Shown piece after piece: positions 1 through 10,296 of a DNA stretch of 64,000 nucleotides (the stretch's first letter is position 1; each line of letters starts with the position of its first letter). This DNA comes from Pseudomonas crudilactis (lineage in GTDB: Bacteria; Pseudomonadota; Gammaproteobacteria; Pseudomonadales; Pseudomonadaceae). The notes below the pieces were generated by a model. That model was not told the origin of the DNA. It ran no database searches and worked only from the letters and a program-made list of their open reading frames with translations. The DNA lies in contig NZ_WXVV01000009.1 in NCBI RefSeq assembly GCF_013433315.1, forward strand, positions 124,001-188,000, in the 5' to 3' direction. The position numbers and the translations under genes were made by a program.

Positions 1-1111
1 TACCCAGCGCAAGGCTGTAAGGCCCCTCGCCGCGCGCGAGGAATATCACCTGCGTCGCCCGCAACGCATATTTCAGACTCGGCGCCTGCTCACCCAGACC
101 GCCGCCGCGCTCATCCACCGTCAGCTTCAACTGCTGCACGGTCTGCCCGTAGAGCTGCAATTCGTTCTGCTGCACGTCCTGATTATTCTGGGTCAGGCGA
201 TAGAGCAAACCGCTGCTCAGCGTCTGCCACGGCAAACTGCTTTCACGGCGCCCTGCCAGCGTCACTGGCGCCAAGCTGTTCGGCTGCTTCAGCTCGACCT
301 GCACCCGCTCGACATTCAGCCCCATCGGCAGTTGCCAAGTGTATTCACCGGCCTTGGTGCTGCTGCCGGCCAATGCCTGCGACCAGACCAACGGCAGAGG
401 CACATTGCGCGGATCACTGCTTTTCAATTGTGCTGCCGTCAGGATCGGCGCCGAATTCGGCGACTCCCACAGCAACCGCACATAACGCGCCGACTGCCCC
501 GGCAACGTCACCTCATGCTGCTCGATGCGCTCATCGGAAAAAGTCAGTCGTGCCACCTGCCCTTCGCCCCACGCTTGCCAATGTTGCAGGTCGTCACTGG
601 CCTCGATGCTGAAGCGCTGAAAACCGTCGCGCTCGCTGGTCCAGTCGAGGATCAATTGCTGCAACGGCGCCTTGATCGCACTCGCGTCCAACAGCCAACC
701 GCGCAGCACTTCTTCGCCCGCCTCCAACTGGCTGGACGGTTGCACTTCGACCAGCGTGCCGTTGGTGGTCGCTTGCACACGCACATTCGGCGCGCGTTCG
801 CTGGCGTCAGCGGCGTTGTACAGCGGAAACCATTTCACCTCGTGTAACTGCCCGTCGTCGCGGGTCTGTGCCGATTCGCGGGCCAAGGCGTAAGCCTGCG
901 GTTCGCCGGCGGCGTTGAACACACGCAGATCACTGAGATCAGTCTGGCGTGCCTGCAATTGCACGCTCAACGGCAATTCGAGGCGATACCACGGGCCGTT
1001 GCCACTGACCGACAACGGCACCTGCGTGGCGAAGTCCGTCGGCTTTTCCTGAGCGCCGGCCACCATCACCACACCCAACGCCAACCAACCCAGATTTCGC
1101 ATGCGACTCAA
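1..1111 (-). CDS. DUF3999 family protein, 3' end missing
   Basis: The frame is open from the start codon to the window edge, so the C-terminal part is missing. The N-terminus is a hydrophobic signal-peptide-like stretch (RNLGWLALGVVMVAGAQ), followed by a beta-rich periplasmic-looking sequence of the kind seen in DUF3999 proteins, which are encoded beside DUF2339 membrane proteins in pseudomonads. I chose the TTG at 1111 because a GAAGGAG ribosome site sits 7 bases upstream and the TTG overlaps the TGA of the upstream gene (translational coupling). The in-frame ATG at 1102 is the alternative, but it lies 16 bases from the ribosome site. Function is unknown; the pairing suggests an envelope role together with the DUF2339 protein. 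Confidence 0.8.
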   Translation of the reverse strand, partial: MSRMRNLGWLALGVVMVAGAQEKPTDFATQVPLSVSGNGPWYRLELPLSVQLQARQTDLSDLRVFNAAGEPQAYALARESAQTRDDGQLHEVKWFPLYNAADASERAPNVRVQATTNGTLVEVQPSSQLEAGEEVLRGWLLDASAIKAPLQQLILDWTSERDGFQRFSIEASDDLQHWQAWGEGQVARLTFSDERIEQHEVTLPGQSARYVRLLWESPNSAPILTAAQLKSSDPRNVPLPLVWSQALAGSSTKAGEYTWQLPMGLNVERVQVELKQPNSLAPVTLAGRRESSLPWQTLSSGLLYRLTQNNQDVQQNELQLYGQTVQQLKLTVDERGGGLGEQAPSLKYALRATQVIFLARGEGPYSLALG

Positions 1112-4100
1112 GATGAAACTCCTTCGGTATCCGGGGCCGGTTTGTCCGCCGCCGGCTCAGCTTCAATGCGTTTGGGCGGCAGCGGCGCGAAATAACCGAC
1201 CACCAGCAGCAACACGCCGACGCCAATAAACGAGACGATCCGGGCGAGGCCACCACGGTTGCTCAGTTCGACAAAAATCAGTTTGGCCACCACCAGCGCA
1301 ATCAATGCCGCGCCGATCAGCCACACTTCGCGACGATGACGCAGATGCCCGCCGATCATCAGCCCGAGCGCCATCAGCGTCCAGACGATCGACAAACCGG
1401 CCTGCACCAGCATTGAGGCGAGCAACGTATCCAGCTCGAACGGGATGCCGGCCCAATGGTGCGCCGCGCGGGTGACCAACGCGGTGCAGAAGGCGAACAG
1501 CGAAACCCCGGCGATCAATTGCGTGCCGTAATCGGCGTAGTCCTGCCGGATCGACAACTGCGAAATCGCACTGCGCGACCACACATAGACGCCGAACAAT
1601 GCGAACAACAAACCCAGCTCTAATGGATTGAGCAGCGGCACGTAAGGAAGTGGCTCGGCATTACCATCGCTGACACCATTGGCCAGCCAGAACCACGCCA
1701 GCATCAACACCGCCAACGGCGCGGCAGCGTACAAGCGGTACTCGCGGGCAAACGCTGCGACCGGCCACGGCCAAGAGCGCGGGGCCGCTGCCAGCAACAG
1801 ATAAACGCTCGGCAGAATCGCCCAGCCCAGCCAGCGCCAGGCGTTGTATTGCTCGGACAACAGCAGCAGGCCATAACGCAACTCTAGCGCCAGCACGCCA
1901 ATCAGCAACCAACAGCCCAGTACATGCGCCGTGCTCAAAGCGCGCGCCGGCAGCATCGGTGCCAAGCGACGCAGGCTGAAGAAATGCACGGCGAATACTG
2001 CCGTCCACGCCAGCCAGCCGAAATCGGCCGCTGGGTGATAACGCGGATGCCAGGCAGCGAGCAACACCAGACCCGCCGCCGGAATCAGCAAGGTGCAGAG
2101 CAAGCCCAGCGCCGGCCATTTCAACCGCAGCGACAACAGCGTCCACAACGACACGCTGACGGCGGCGACCATTAGCAACAGCGTGCCTTGCAGATTCGGC
2201 GCAGCAAAGCGCAGCACTTCACTGACCCACGCCAACGCCCACCAACCGGCGCCCCACACCAGCAACACTTCGGACAAGCGCTGCAAGCTCAATGCATCGA
2301 ATGCCGAGGCGTGATTGCCCATTTGCAGGCGCCACGCACCGATCATCGCCGCCAGCCCCAGCACCAGCGGCGTCCAGAATCCGCCATGGGCCAGCGGTTT
2401 CAAACCTTCGCTGGACAGTGGCCCGAGCAACTCCGGACCGGCCAGCAAAAACGCCGCGCCACCGATCACTTGCAACAACAAACCGAAAACAAAACTCACG
2501 CGCTGCTTGAGGTACAGGCTCAGCCAGATAATCAGCAAACCACTGGCCGCCCACACCGCGCTCGCGGTCTGCCATGGCAGGACAAACAGAACCGCCAGAT
2601 TGATCAGCACCAGACCGGCCAACAGCACCACCGACAATCCGCGCAGCAGACGTACATCACCGCGCACCATTTCATCACGGGCCGCCAACAGCATGCCGGC
2701 GATCAACGCCAGGCCGATCAGCGAAGCACTGAGCAAGCCACTCCAGCCGGCGCTGAACACCGCTGCCGAATCCTCGCCCGCGCCTTGCAGACGCAACAGG
2801 AACAACGCACCGCCGAGCAACTGCACGGCAAACGCGGTGAACAGGAAGGTGCGCGATTGAATCCGCAGACCGACAAACAACGTCACCAGACCGGCCAGCG
2901 CCCAACTGATCGCCGTGCCTTGCGTAAAGAAGAACAGCGGCGCCAGCAGATAGAGGAAGGTCAGGCCCAGAGACGCCAACACCGGCAAACCTTGACGCTC
3001 CCAAGGCGAGGCTTGTTCCGGCGTGGCCTTGCGCAATTGATAGAAACTGAACAGCAACGCAATGCCGAGCATCAACGCGCCCAACGGTGCACCGTCAAGC
3101 AGACTGCTCTCGCCGACGCGCAACTGACTGAGAAACGCCAACGCCGACCCCAGTTGCAGGAGCAAGGCAAAGGCCCGGGCGAACGGTCGATGCTGGCGCA
3201 AACCGAGCCAGAAAATCCCCGCGCCTTCCACTGCCCATGCCGCCGAGGTCCAGCGCGCATCCAGCCCCAACGGAATCGCCAGACTGGCGAAAATCACCCC
3301 GAGCGCCAGACAGGTTTCGCCCAGCAGCACCGCGCGTCCGCCCATCAATACCTTGGCCAGCGCCATGTAGATCATGCCCAACGCCAGCGCACTGAACGCC
3401 GCGGCGAATTCCAGATGCTGCACCAACGCAAATTGCAATCCGAAGCCAATGATCGGCGGTCCGAACAGCATCGTCCCGTCGACATAATCGCCTTTGCGCG
3501 CCGACCAGTGCAGCAGCGCCTCGCGATCGCCCTCCGCCGGTGCATCGGGCATGTCCAGCAATTTGCGGCGGGCGAACAGCAGGCCGATGGCGAGGTACAT
3601 CAGGAAGAACAGAATCAGGAACGGTTCGGTGCTCCACAACAGCTCCGGCGCGTACGAACGCAGGCCCCAGGCGAAGCCGATGCCGAAGGTGCCGACGAAG
3701 CCGATCAGGTTAAGCAGACGCCAGGCCTTGAACCAGGCGATGGCAAGAATGCCGGCGTTGAGCAGCGCGAAATAACTGAACAGTGCGACGTGGTTGCCGG
3801 CGCCGGTCGAGGTCAGAATCGGCGCGGCGAAACCACCCAATGCCGCCGCAGCTGCCAGCCCTAAAGCATCCTGAGTGATCGCCAGAATCGCCGAGAACAC
3901 CGTCACCGCGACCAGCAATCCCAACGCGGCGGACGGATCTAGCAACGGATGCAGACGCATCGCCGCAAACACCGTCAGGTACAGCACCGCGATCCCGGTG
4001 CCTTGCAGCATCAACGCGTAATTGCTGTTGCGCCGGCGTAGCCACCAGCCCAGCGCGAGCAAGCCCAACGCGGCCGCCGCGACACCGGCGTAACGCAACT

Positions 4101-4692
4101 CGATCGGCACGACCATGCCTTCGGTGGCGTAGCGCAGCAGGAATGCGAGACCGAAGAAGAGCAACACCACGCCGACCCGCAGTACGGTGTTGCCACCAAA
4201 CAGCCAGTTACGCGCGGCGCTGATGCCGCGCTCGATGAGGTTCGGGCCACGAGGTTCAGCAGGTTTTTGCGGCTCGGACGTAACGGCGTCGAGGCGCCAG
4301 ACATCAGCAGGCAGCGGTTGACTGGTTTCGCTGGCAGCGACGGAAATCGGTTCGAGTGCGGGCGGCAGTTCCCAGACCAGTTCGGGGGCCGGGGCTTCTT
4401 CGACTGCTTTGAGGGGTTCGACGACAGGTTCGGCGGCCGGCGCCGAAGTCGGTGGAGGGGCAGCATGAAGGGGCGCGCCTTCGAGCAGAAACAGGCGCTG
4501 TTCGACGCCCTGCAAAGCGACCTTCGCCTGCTCAAGTTGACGTTGCTGCTCCATCGCCTGCGAGCCAAGCCGCGCGATGCGGATCGTCTGCCCGATCACC
4601 AGCCCCAGCAGCGCGCCCAACAGCGCATCACTGAACGACTCGTCGAGCAGCCAGCCGAGCACCAGCCCGATCAACATGAACATCCATTGCAT
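1108..4692 (-). CDS. DUF2339 family polytopic membrane protein
   Basis: A 1194-residue protein that is almost wholly hydrophobic. A first membrane segment (about residues 2-25) is followed by a short Gln-rich coiled coil (about 45-70), a Pro/Ala/Glu-rich linker (70-150), then some two dozen or more membrane segments to near the C-terminus, which ends in a short charged tail. This layout and length fit DUF2339 inner-membrane proteins, whose function is not established. The last codons overlap the TTG start of the DUF3999 gene, so the two are almost certainly one operon and may form one envelope complex. Several long open frames on the opposite strand here are codon-bias shadows. Confidence 0.85.
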   Translation of the reverse strand: MQWMFMLIGLVLGWLLDESFSDALLGALLGLVIGQTIRIARLGSQAMEQQRQLEQAKVALQGVEQRLFLLEGAPLHAAPPPTSAPAAEPVVEPLKAVEEAPAPELVWELPPALEPISVAASETSQPLPADVWRLDAVTSEPQKPAEPRGPNLIERGISAARNWLFGGNTVLRVGVVLLFFGLAFLLRYATEGMVVPIELRYAGVAAAALGLLALGWWLRRRNSNYALMLQGTGIAVLYLTVFAAMRLHPLLDPSAALGLLVAVTVFSAILAITQDALGLAAAAALGGFAAPILTSTGAGNHVALFSYFALLNAGILAIAWFKAWRLLNLIGFVGTFGIGFAWGLRSYAPELLWSTEPFLILFFLMYLAIGLLFARRKLLDMPDAPAEGDREALLHWSARKGDYVDGTMLFGPPIIGFGLQFALVQHLEFAAAFSALALGMIYMALAKVLMGGRAVLLGETCLALGVIFASLAIPLGLDARWTSAAWAVEGAGIFWLGLRQHRPFARAFALLLQLGSALAFLSQLRVGESSLLDGAPLGALMLGIALLFSFYQLRKATPEQASPWERQGLPVLASLGLTFLYLLAPLFFFTQGTAISWALAGLVTLFVGLRIQSRTFLFTAFAVQLLGGALFLLRLQGAGEDSAAVFSAGWSGLLSASLIGLALIAGMLLAARDEMVRGDVRLLRGLSVVLLAGLVLINLAVLFVLPWQTASAVWAASGLLIIWLSLYLKQRVSFVFGLLLQVIGGAAFLLAGPELLGPLSSEGLKPLAHGGFWTPLVLGLAAMIGAWRLQMGNHASAFDALSLQRLSEVLLVWGAGWWALAWVSEVLRFAAPNLQGTLLLMVAAVSVSLWTLLSLRLKWPALGLLCTLLIPAAGLVLLAAWHPRYHPAADFGWLAWTAVFAVHFFSLRRLAPMLPARALSTAHVLGCWLLIGVLALELRYGLLLLSEQYNAWRWLGWAILPSVYLLLAAAPRSWPWPVAAFAREYRLYAAAPLAVLMLAWFWLANGVSDGNAEPLPYVPLLNPLELGLLFALFGVYVWSRSAISQLSIRQDYADYGTQLIAGVSLFAFCTALVTRAAHHWAGIPFELDTLLASMLVQAGLSIVWTLMALGLMIGGHLRHRREVWLIGAALIALVVAKLIFVELSNRGGLARIVSFIGVGVLLLVVGYFAPLPPKRIEAEPAADKPAPDTEGVSS

Positions 4693-4750
4693 GGTCGATA
4701 TCCCTAAGCGCGAAGGCTAATCCGGGAAGATTAGCGCAGCCTGACCCAAA

Positions 4751-4828
4751 AAGATCGCAGCCTGCGGCAGCTCCTACAGGGTTATGCGAACACCTGTGTA
4801 GGAGCTGCCGAAGGCTGCGATCTTTTCC
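4751..4828. repeat. REP-type inverted repeat pair
   Basis: Two inverted copies of an AAGATCGCAGCCT..CAGCTCCTAC unit (4751-4779 and 4797-4826) flank a 17-base centre. This is a common P. fluorescens repeat type, here between the convergent-side ends of the DUF2339 start region and the glgP 3' end. Confidence 0.8.
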
Positions 4829-4859
4829 GGCGCGCGATTATATCGAGCCGACTGGAAAG

Positions 4860-7313
4860 TTACTCCAACGCTTTCCAGATATCCGTGGCGTACTCGCGAA
4901 TCGTCCGGTCCGAGGAGAACCAGCCCATCCGCGCCGTGTTCAGCACCGCCGAACGCCACCAGTTGTTACTGTCGTGCCAATGCTCTTCAACGCGTTTCTG
5001 CGCTTCCCAATAAGAGTCAAAGTCGGCGCAGACCAGGAAGCGGTCGTAATCCACCAGCGAATCGATCAGCCCGGTGTAGCGCGAAGTGTCATCCGGCGAG
5101 AACACCCCGCTGCGAATCGCTTGCAGCACGTCGTTCAAACGATGGGACGCGGCGATGTCTGGCAAGGCGCTGAACTCATGATTCTGTTTACGCGCTTCAA
5201 CCTGTTGTGCGCTGAGACCGAAGATAAACATGTGTTCGGCACCGATACGCTCGCACATCTCGACGTTGGCGCCGTCCAGCGTGCCGATGGTCAGTGCGCC
5301 GTTGAGGCCGAACTTCATGTTACTGGTGCCCGACGCCTCGAACCCGGCAGTGGAAATCTGCTCGGACAAGTCCGCCGCCGGAATGATGCTCTCCGCGAGG
5401 CTGACGTTGTAGTTGGGCAGAAACACCACTTTCAGCAGGCCGCGCACGGTCGGATCGTTGTTCACCACCCGAGCGATATCGTTGGTCAGCTTGATGATCA
5501 GTTTGGCCTGGTGATAACTCGCCGCTGCTTTGCCGGCGAAGATTTTCACCCGCGGCACCCAGTCGACTTCCGGCTCAGCGCGAATCGCCTGATACAGCGC
5601 CACGGTGTGCATAAGGTTGAGCAACTGGCGTTTGTATTCGTGAATCCGTTTGACCTGCACATCAAACATGGCCGCCGGGTTGACCGCGATACCCAGCCGT
5701 TCGTGAATCAGATAGGCCAAAGCCTTTTTGCTGTGCAGGCGTTGCTCGGCGAAGGCTTTGCGGAACGCGGTTTTCTCAGCGAAAGGCTCGAGATCGAGCA
5801 GTCGCTCTTCCGGGTTATCCAGCAAATCCGGCCCCAGCGCATCAACCAGCATCGAAGTCAGTTCAGAGTTGGCCTGATACAACCAGCGGCGGAAGGTAAT
5901 GCCGTTGGTTTTGTTGTTGATCCGCTCCGGATAGAGCTTGTGCAGCTCAGCAAACACGGTTTTGCGCATCAGTTGAGTGTGCAAGCCAGACACACCGTTG
6001 ACGCTGTGCGAACCGAGGAACGCGAGGTTGCCCATGCGCACCCGGCGACCGTTGTCTTCTTCGATCAGCGACACCGCGCGCAGCACGTCGAAATCGTGAA
6101 TGCCTTTGGCGCGCAGCGAGTCGATGTGCTGAGCGTTGATCAGGTAAATGATCTGCATGTGCCGTGGCAGCATGCGTTCCATCAAACCCACCGGCCAGGT
6201 TTCCAGTGCTTCCGGCAGCAGCGTGTGGTTGGTGTACGACAGCGTGTCGACGGTGACTTGCCACGCCGCGTCCCACGCCACGTCGTAGACGTCGACCAGT
6301 TGGCGCATCAGTTCGGCAACGGCAATCGAAGGGTGGGTGTCGTTGAGCTGGATCGCCGCGTGATCGCCCAGGGTCAGTACCGAGGTGTGCATGTTGCGAT
6401 GGCGACGCAGCAGATCCTGCAACGAGGCGGCGACGAAGAAGTATTCCTGACGCAGGCGCAGCTCTTGCCCTGCTTCGGTACTGTCCGCCGGGTAAAGCAC
6501 GCGGGAGATACTTTCGGCGCGAGCAACCTCGGCGACGGCGCCCAAGTGGTCACCGGCGTTGAAGCGTTCCAGGTGCAAATCTTCCATGGCGCGGGCACGC
6601 CACAGGCGCAAGGTGTTGACGCTCGCCCCGCGCCAGCCGACCACCGGCGTGTCGTAAGCAATCGCGCGGACGGTTTCCGCCGGTGACCAGACCTGTTTGG
6701 ATTTGCCGGAAACGTCGGTGACGGTTTCAACGCTGCCGCCGAAGCCGATGGAGTAGACGACTTCCGGCCGTTCAAACTCCCACGGGTTGCCGAAATCCAG
6801 CCAGTGCTCGGTCTGCTCCTGCTGCCAGCCGTCGACAATAGCCTGGCGGAACAAACCGTGTTCATAACGAATGCCGTAACCGTGGCCAGCGATGCCGAGG
6901 GTCGACATGCTTTCCATGAAGCACGCCGCCAGACGACCGAGGCCGCCGTTGCCCAGCGCCGCGTCGGGCTCCAGCAAGCGAATGCGCTCCAGATCAACGC
7001 CGAGTTCGGTCAGCGCCTCACGGGCGACATCGAGCAGGCCTAGGTTGCTCAGGCTGTCGTAGAGCAAACGGCCGATAAGAAATTCCAGCGAGAGGTAATA
7101 CACCCGTTTCTGGCCTTTGCGGTAGATCTGCCGGGTGTGGTCCATCCAGTGTTCGACCATGTGATCACGCGCAGCCAACGCGATGGCTTCGAACCAGTCA
7201 TGGTCGAAGGCGTGATCGGGGTCTTTGCCCACCGCGTAGGTGAGTTTGGTCAGGACGGCGTCGCGGAATGCGGCCACCTCTGCTTCGCGAACTAGTGGTT
7301 CTTGAGTCATCAA
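4860..7313 (-). CDS. glgP: Glycogen/alpha-glucan phosphorylase
   Basis: An 817-residue protein of normal length for the family. It releases glucose-1-phosphate from the non-reducing ends of alpha-1,4-glucans in the cytoplasm using pyridoxal phosphate. Recognisable features are the N-terminal YYLSLEFLIGR segment, the GNGGLGRLAACFMES glycine-rich region, the VQVKRIHEYKRQLLN motif, and the C-terminal PLP-lysine region ASGTSNMKFGLNGALTIGT. The start ATG at 7313 is followed by MTQEPLVREAEV. No other glycogen gene lies nearby, so it appears monocistronic. Confidence 0.95.
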   Translation of the reverse strand: MMTQEPLVREAEVAAFRDAVLTKLTYAVGKDPDHAFDHDWFEAIALAARDHMVEHWMDHTRQIYRKGQKRVYYLSLEFLIGRLLYDSLSNLGLLDVAREALTELGVDLERIRLLEPDAALGNGGLGRLAACFMESMSTLGIAGHGYGIRYEHGLFRQAIVDGWQQEQTEHWLDFGNPWEFERPEVVYSIGFGGSVETVTDVSGKSKQVWSPAETVRAIAYDTPVVGWRGASVNTLRLWRARAMEDLHLERFNAGDHLGAVAEVARAESISRVLYPADSTEAGQELRLRQEYFFVAASLQDLLRRHRNMHTSVLTLGDHAAIQLNDTHPSIAVAELMRQLVDVYDVAWDAAWQVTVDTLSYTNHTLLPEALETWPVGLMERMLPRHMQIIYLINAQHIDSLRAKGIHDFDVLRAVSLIEEDNGRRVRMGNLAFLGSHSVNGVSGLHTQLMRKTVFAELHKLYPERINNKTNGITFRRWLYQANSELTSMLVDALGPDLLDNPEERLLDLEPFAEKTAFRKAFAEQRLHSKKALAYLIHERLGIAVNPAAMFDVQVKRIHEYKRQLLNLMHTVALYQAIRAEPEVDWVPRVKIFAGKAAASYHQAKLIIKLTNDIARVVNNDPTVRGLLKVVFLPNYNVSLAESIIPAADLSEQISTAGFEASGTSNMKFGLNGALTIGTLDGANVEMCERIGAEHMFIFGLSAQQVEARKQNHEFSALPDIAASHRLNDVLQAIRSGVFSPDDTSRYTGLIDSLVDYDRFLVCADFDSYWEAQKRVEEHWHDSNNWWRSAVLNTARMGWFSSDRTIREYATDIWKALE

Positions 7314-7570
7314 TGGGACCTCGAGCGAGCGGGGAATTGTCTGAGCCTAGACGGTCTGACCGACGGTCGAGGCTCTGGTTCGGCAGTATTTCCTGAGACG
7401 GTGAGATGGCCCGGCATTACCTTGGCGGATGAGCTAATGAATGCAGGGGCCGTGCCGAATTGTCCGGCAATGTGCCTGTACGCAGAAAAAATCTGGCGAA
7501 AGGTTGTTCAAAAATCCACCAGTCCCGGTATGATCGCGCGCCCTGATGCACACACGCCTGGTAACTCCCG

Positions 7571-8008
7571 ATGATGAAGCCCAACCTGATTGCCGCCGCC
7601 GAGATCGATCGTCTCGATACGTGGGCAAAATACTCAGCCCCGATGTGCGGTTCCTGCGTGTCCAGCTGCTGCACGCTGCCGGTTGAGGTGAAGATCAAGG
7701 ATCTGGTGCGCATCGGTGTGGTCGACGAGTTCGAACTGGGCGATCCGCCAAAGAACATCGCCAAGCGTTTGCAGAAGGAAGGCCTGGTCGAGCGCTTCAA
7801 CCAGAAGTCCGGCATCTTCACCCTGCAGCGCATGAGCAACAACGATTGCTACTACCTGGATCGTAAGAGCCGCCTGTGCACCATTTATGACAAGCGCCCG
7901 GATACCTGCCGCAATCACCCGAAGATCGGGCCGCGCCCGGGGTATTGCGCGTATAAGCCGAAGGAAGTTGAGCGCGTGCAGAATTTCCGCGCTATCGAGA
8001 AGTTCTAA
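7571..8008 (+). CDS. YkgJ family cysteine-cluster protein
   Basis: A 145-residue cysteine-rich protein. An N-terminal MCGSCVSSCC cluster and later cysteines in LCTIYDKRPDTC and GYC match the UPF0153/YkgJ family, which is thought to bind a metal ion (zinc or iron-sulfur); the biochemical role is not established. Two adjacent ATG codons (7571 and 7574) are possible starts. The gene is divergent from glgP, separated by about 255 bases in which I see no clear regulatory element. Confidence 0.85.
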   Translation: MMKPNLIAAAEIDRLDTWAKYSAPMCGSCVSSCCTLPVEVKIKDLVRIGVVDEFELGDPPKNIAKRLQKEGLVERFNQKSGIFTLQRMSNNDCYYLDRKSRLCTIYDKRPDTCRNHPKIGPRPGYCAYKPKEVERVQNFRAIEKF

Positions 8009-8014
8009 AAGCTG

Positions 8015-8236
8015 ACCCTCATCGGAACGCCGCCCGCCCAGCCCTCTCCCGGAGGGAGAGGGGGCCGACCGAGGTGTCTTGCGCCTGACATCGACCTGAA
8101 AAATATAGTCGATTATAGATTCGGTACAGCCCCACCAAATCGATTATGGATTCAGCAGAATTCTTTCAAGTCGATGCATCTCATGAATATCCCCATTCGG
8201 TCCCCTCTCCCTCTGGGAGAGGGCTAGGGTGAGGGG
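8015..8236. repeat. Inverted-arm CCCTCTCCC repeat element
   Basis: A left arm at about 8015-8072 (CAGCCCTCTCCCGGAGGGAG core) and an inverted right arm at about 8196-8236 (CCCCTCTCCCTCTGGGAGAG core) flank about 120 bases of AT-richer sequence. The same arms occur at 13562-13710 and 17721-17895. No coding frame is evident inside, so it resembles a short non-autonomous repeat rather than an insertion sequence. Confidence 0.75.
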
Positions 8237-8280
8237 CTCTTGATCTTCAAGACTCAATCCACATTTCCCCCCAGACAAAC

Positions 8281-8316
8281 AAAAACGCCCCCGGTCTCGC
8301 GACCGGGGGCGTTTTC
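8281..8316 (-). terminator. Rho-independent terminator of typA
   Basis: A perfect 15-bp stem (8282-8296 with 8301-8315, loop TCGC) lies 20 bases past the typA stop. On the minus strand it ends in a TTTTTGTTTG tract. T-richness on the plus side is weaker, so typA is its main client. Confidence 0.9.
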
Positions 8317-8336
8317 ATTCAGCCTGAACTAATGAC

Positions 8337-10157
8337 TCAGTTCTTGGCTTTCTTGGCAGCGCGGGTACGCTCGCTTTCGTCCAGGATCTTCTTGCGAAGA
8401 CGGATGGACTTAGGAGTGACTTCGCACAGCTCGTCTTCCTGGATGTATTCCAGAGCCTGTTCCAGAGTGAACTTCACTGGTGGAACCAGAGCGATGGTTT
8501 CGTCTTTACCCGAAGCACGCATGTTGTCGAGCTTCTTGCCCTTGGTAGGGTTAACGCCCAGATCGTTGTCACGGCTGTTCTGACCAACGATTTGACCGTT
8601 GTAGATCTCCTGGCCGTGTTCTACGAACAGCTTGCCACGAGCCTGCAGGGTTTCCAGCGAGTAGGTCAGTGCCTTGCCGGTTTCAACCGAAACCAGAACG
8701 CCGTTCTGACGGCCGGACATGTGGCCCGACTTGACGGTGTCGTAGCGATCGAAGATCGAGGTCAGGATGCCAGCACCGTTGGTCAGGGTCAGGAACTGGT
8801 TACGGAAACCGATCAGACCGCGAGCAGGGATGTTGTATTCCAGACGAACACGGCCCTTGCCATCCGGCACCATGTTGCTCAGGTCGCCTTTACGCAGACC
8901 CATCTCTTCCATGACCTTGCCCTGCGCTTCTTCAGGGATGTCGATGGTCACGTTTTCGAACGGCTCTTGCTTGACGCCGTCAACTTCACGAATGATCACT
9001 TCAGGACGGCCCAGGGCCAGCTCGAAGCCTTCGCGACGCATGGTTTCGATCAGTACCGAGAGGTGCAGCTCACCACGGCCGGAAACCTTGAACTTGTCAG
9101 CGGTGTCGCCTTCTTCAACGCGCAGTGCAACGTTGTACAGCAGCTCTTTGTCAAGACGGTCCTTGATGTTACGGGACGTCACGAACTTGCCTTCTTTACC
9201 GCAGAATGGCGAGTCGTTTACCTGGAAGGTCATCGAAACGGTTGGCTCGTCAACGGTCAGAGGCTTCATCGCCTCGACAGTGTCCGGGTGGCACAAGGTG
9301 TCGGAGATGAACAGCGAGTCCATACCGCTGATGCAAACGATATCGCCTGCTGCAGCTTCTTCAACGTCGATGCGGTGCAGACCGTGGTGACCCATCAGTT
9401 TCAGGATACGGCCGTTACGGCGCTTGCCGTCAGCACCGATCGCCACAACCGGGGTGTTCGGCTTGACGCGGCCACGAGCGATACGGCCAACGCCGATAAC
9501 ACCCAGGAAGCTGTTGTAGTCCAGAGCAGAGATCTGCATCTGGAACGCGCCGTCACGGTCAACAGCCGGAGGCGGAACGTGGTCGACTACCGCTTGGTAC
9601 AGCGGGGTCATGTCTTCCGCCATGGCGGTGTGATCCAGACCGGCAATGCCGTTCAGGGCCGAGGCGTAAACAACCTGGAAGTCCAGTTGTTCTTCGGTAG
9701 CACCGAGGTTGTCGAACAGGTCGAAGATCTGGTCCAGAACCCAGTCCGGACGCGCGCCTGGACGGTCAACCTTGTTGATCACCACGATTGGACGCAGGCC
9801 GGCTTCGAAAGCCTTCTTGGTCACGAAACGGGTTTGCGGCATAGGGCCGTCTTGAGCGTCAACCAGCAGCAGAACGGAGTCAACCATCGACATTACGCGT
9901 TCAACTTCGCCGCCGAAGTCGGCGTGGCCCGGGGTGTCCACGATGTTGATGTGGTAGCCGTTCCAGTTGATGGCGGTGTTTTTCGCCAGAATGGTAATAC
10001 CGCGCTCTTTTTCCTGGTCGTTGGAGTCCATCACGCGCTCGTCGTTGAGCTCGTTGCGCTCCAGAGTGCCGGATTGACGCAGGAGTTTGTCTACCAGGGT
10101 GGTTTTACCATGGTCAACGTGGGCAATGATGGCGATGTTGCGTAGATTTTCGATCAC
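8337..10157 (-). CDS. typA: Ribosome-associated translational GTPase TypA/BipA
   Basis: 606 residues, the expected length. This EF-G-like GTPase acts in late 50S subunit assembly and stress adaptation. Visible GTPase motifs are GHVDHGKTT (P-loop), the effector region [21 protein letters not shown] and NKVD. Domains II, III/V and the C-terminal TypA-specific domain follow, and the tail is lysine-rich (RAAKKAKN). It is followed by a strong terminator and preceded by a 139-base gap to thiI, so it is probably transcribed alone. An open frame of 517 codons on the opposite strand is an artefact of codon bias. Confidence 0.97.
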   Translation of the reverse strand: MIENLRNIAIIAHVDHGKTTLVDKLLRQSGTLERNELNDERVMDSNDQEKERGITILAKNTAINWNGYHINIVDTPGHADFGGEVERVMSMVDSVLLLVDAQDGPMPQTRFVTKKAFEAGLRPIVVINKVDRPGARPDWVLDQIFDLFDNLGATEEQLDFQVVYASALNGIAGLDHTAMAEDMTPLYQAVVDHVPPPAVDRDGAFQMQISALDYNSFLGVIGVGRIARGRVKPNTPVVAIGADGKRRNGRILKLMGHHGLHRIDVEEAAAGDIVCISGMDSLFISDTLCHPDTVEAMKPLTVDEPTVSMTFQVNDSPFCGKEGKFVTSRNIKDRLDKELLYNVALRVEEGDTADKFKVSGRGELHLSVLIETMRREGFELALGRPEVIIREVDGVKQEPFENVTIDIPEEAQGKVMEEMGLRKGDLSNMVPDGKGRVRLEYNIPARGLIGFRNQFLTLTNGAGILTSIFDRYDTVKSGHMSGRQNGVLVSVETGKALTYSLETLQARGKLFVEHGQEIYNGQIVGQNSRDNDLGVNPTKGKKLDNMRASGKDETIALVPPVKFTLEQALEYIQEDELCEVTPKSIRLRKKILDESERTRAAKKAKN

Positions 10158-10296
10158 TTGTGTATCTCGATCAGAGGATTCGGTTTGCTGACAAGTCTTG
10201 GCAGCGATTAGCAGTAGTGTCCGGCATGGCCGTTACAGCTTGACGGCGGTGTCGGGGGGCCGGTGACGCAGGCCACAGGCAAACAGCCCCGGGCAC

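Noticed and set aside
8592..10145. A 517-codon frame opposite typA
   Set aside because: Shadow of a highly biased gene; no recognisable domain.
10158..10296. Search for a terminator or regulatory site between typA and thiI
   Set aside because: No stem with a T tract or recognisable operator was found.
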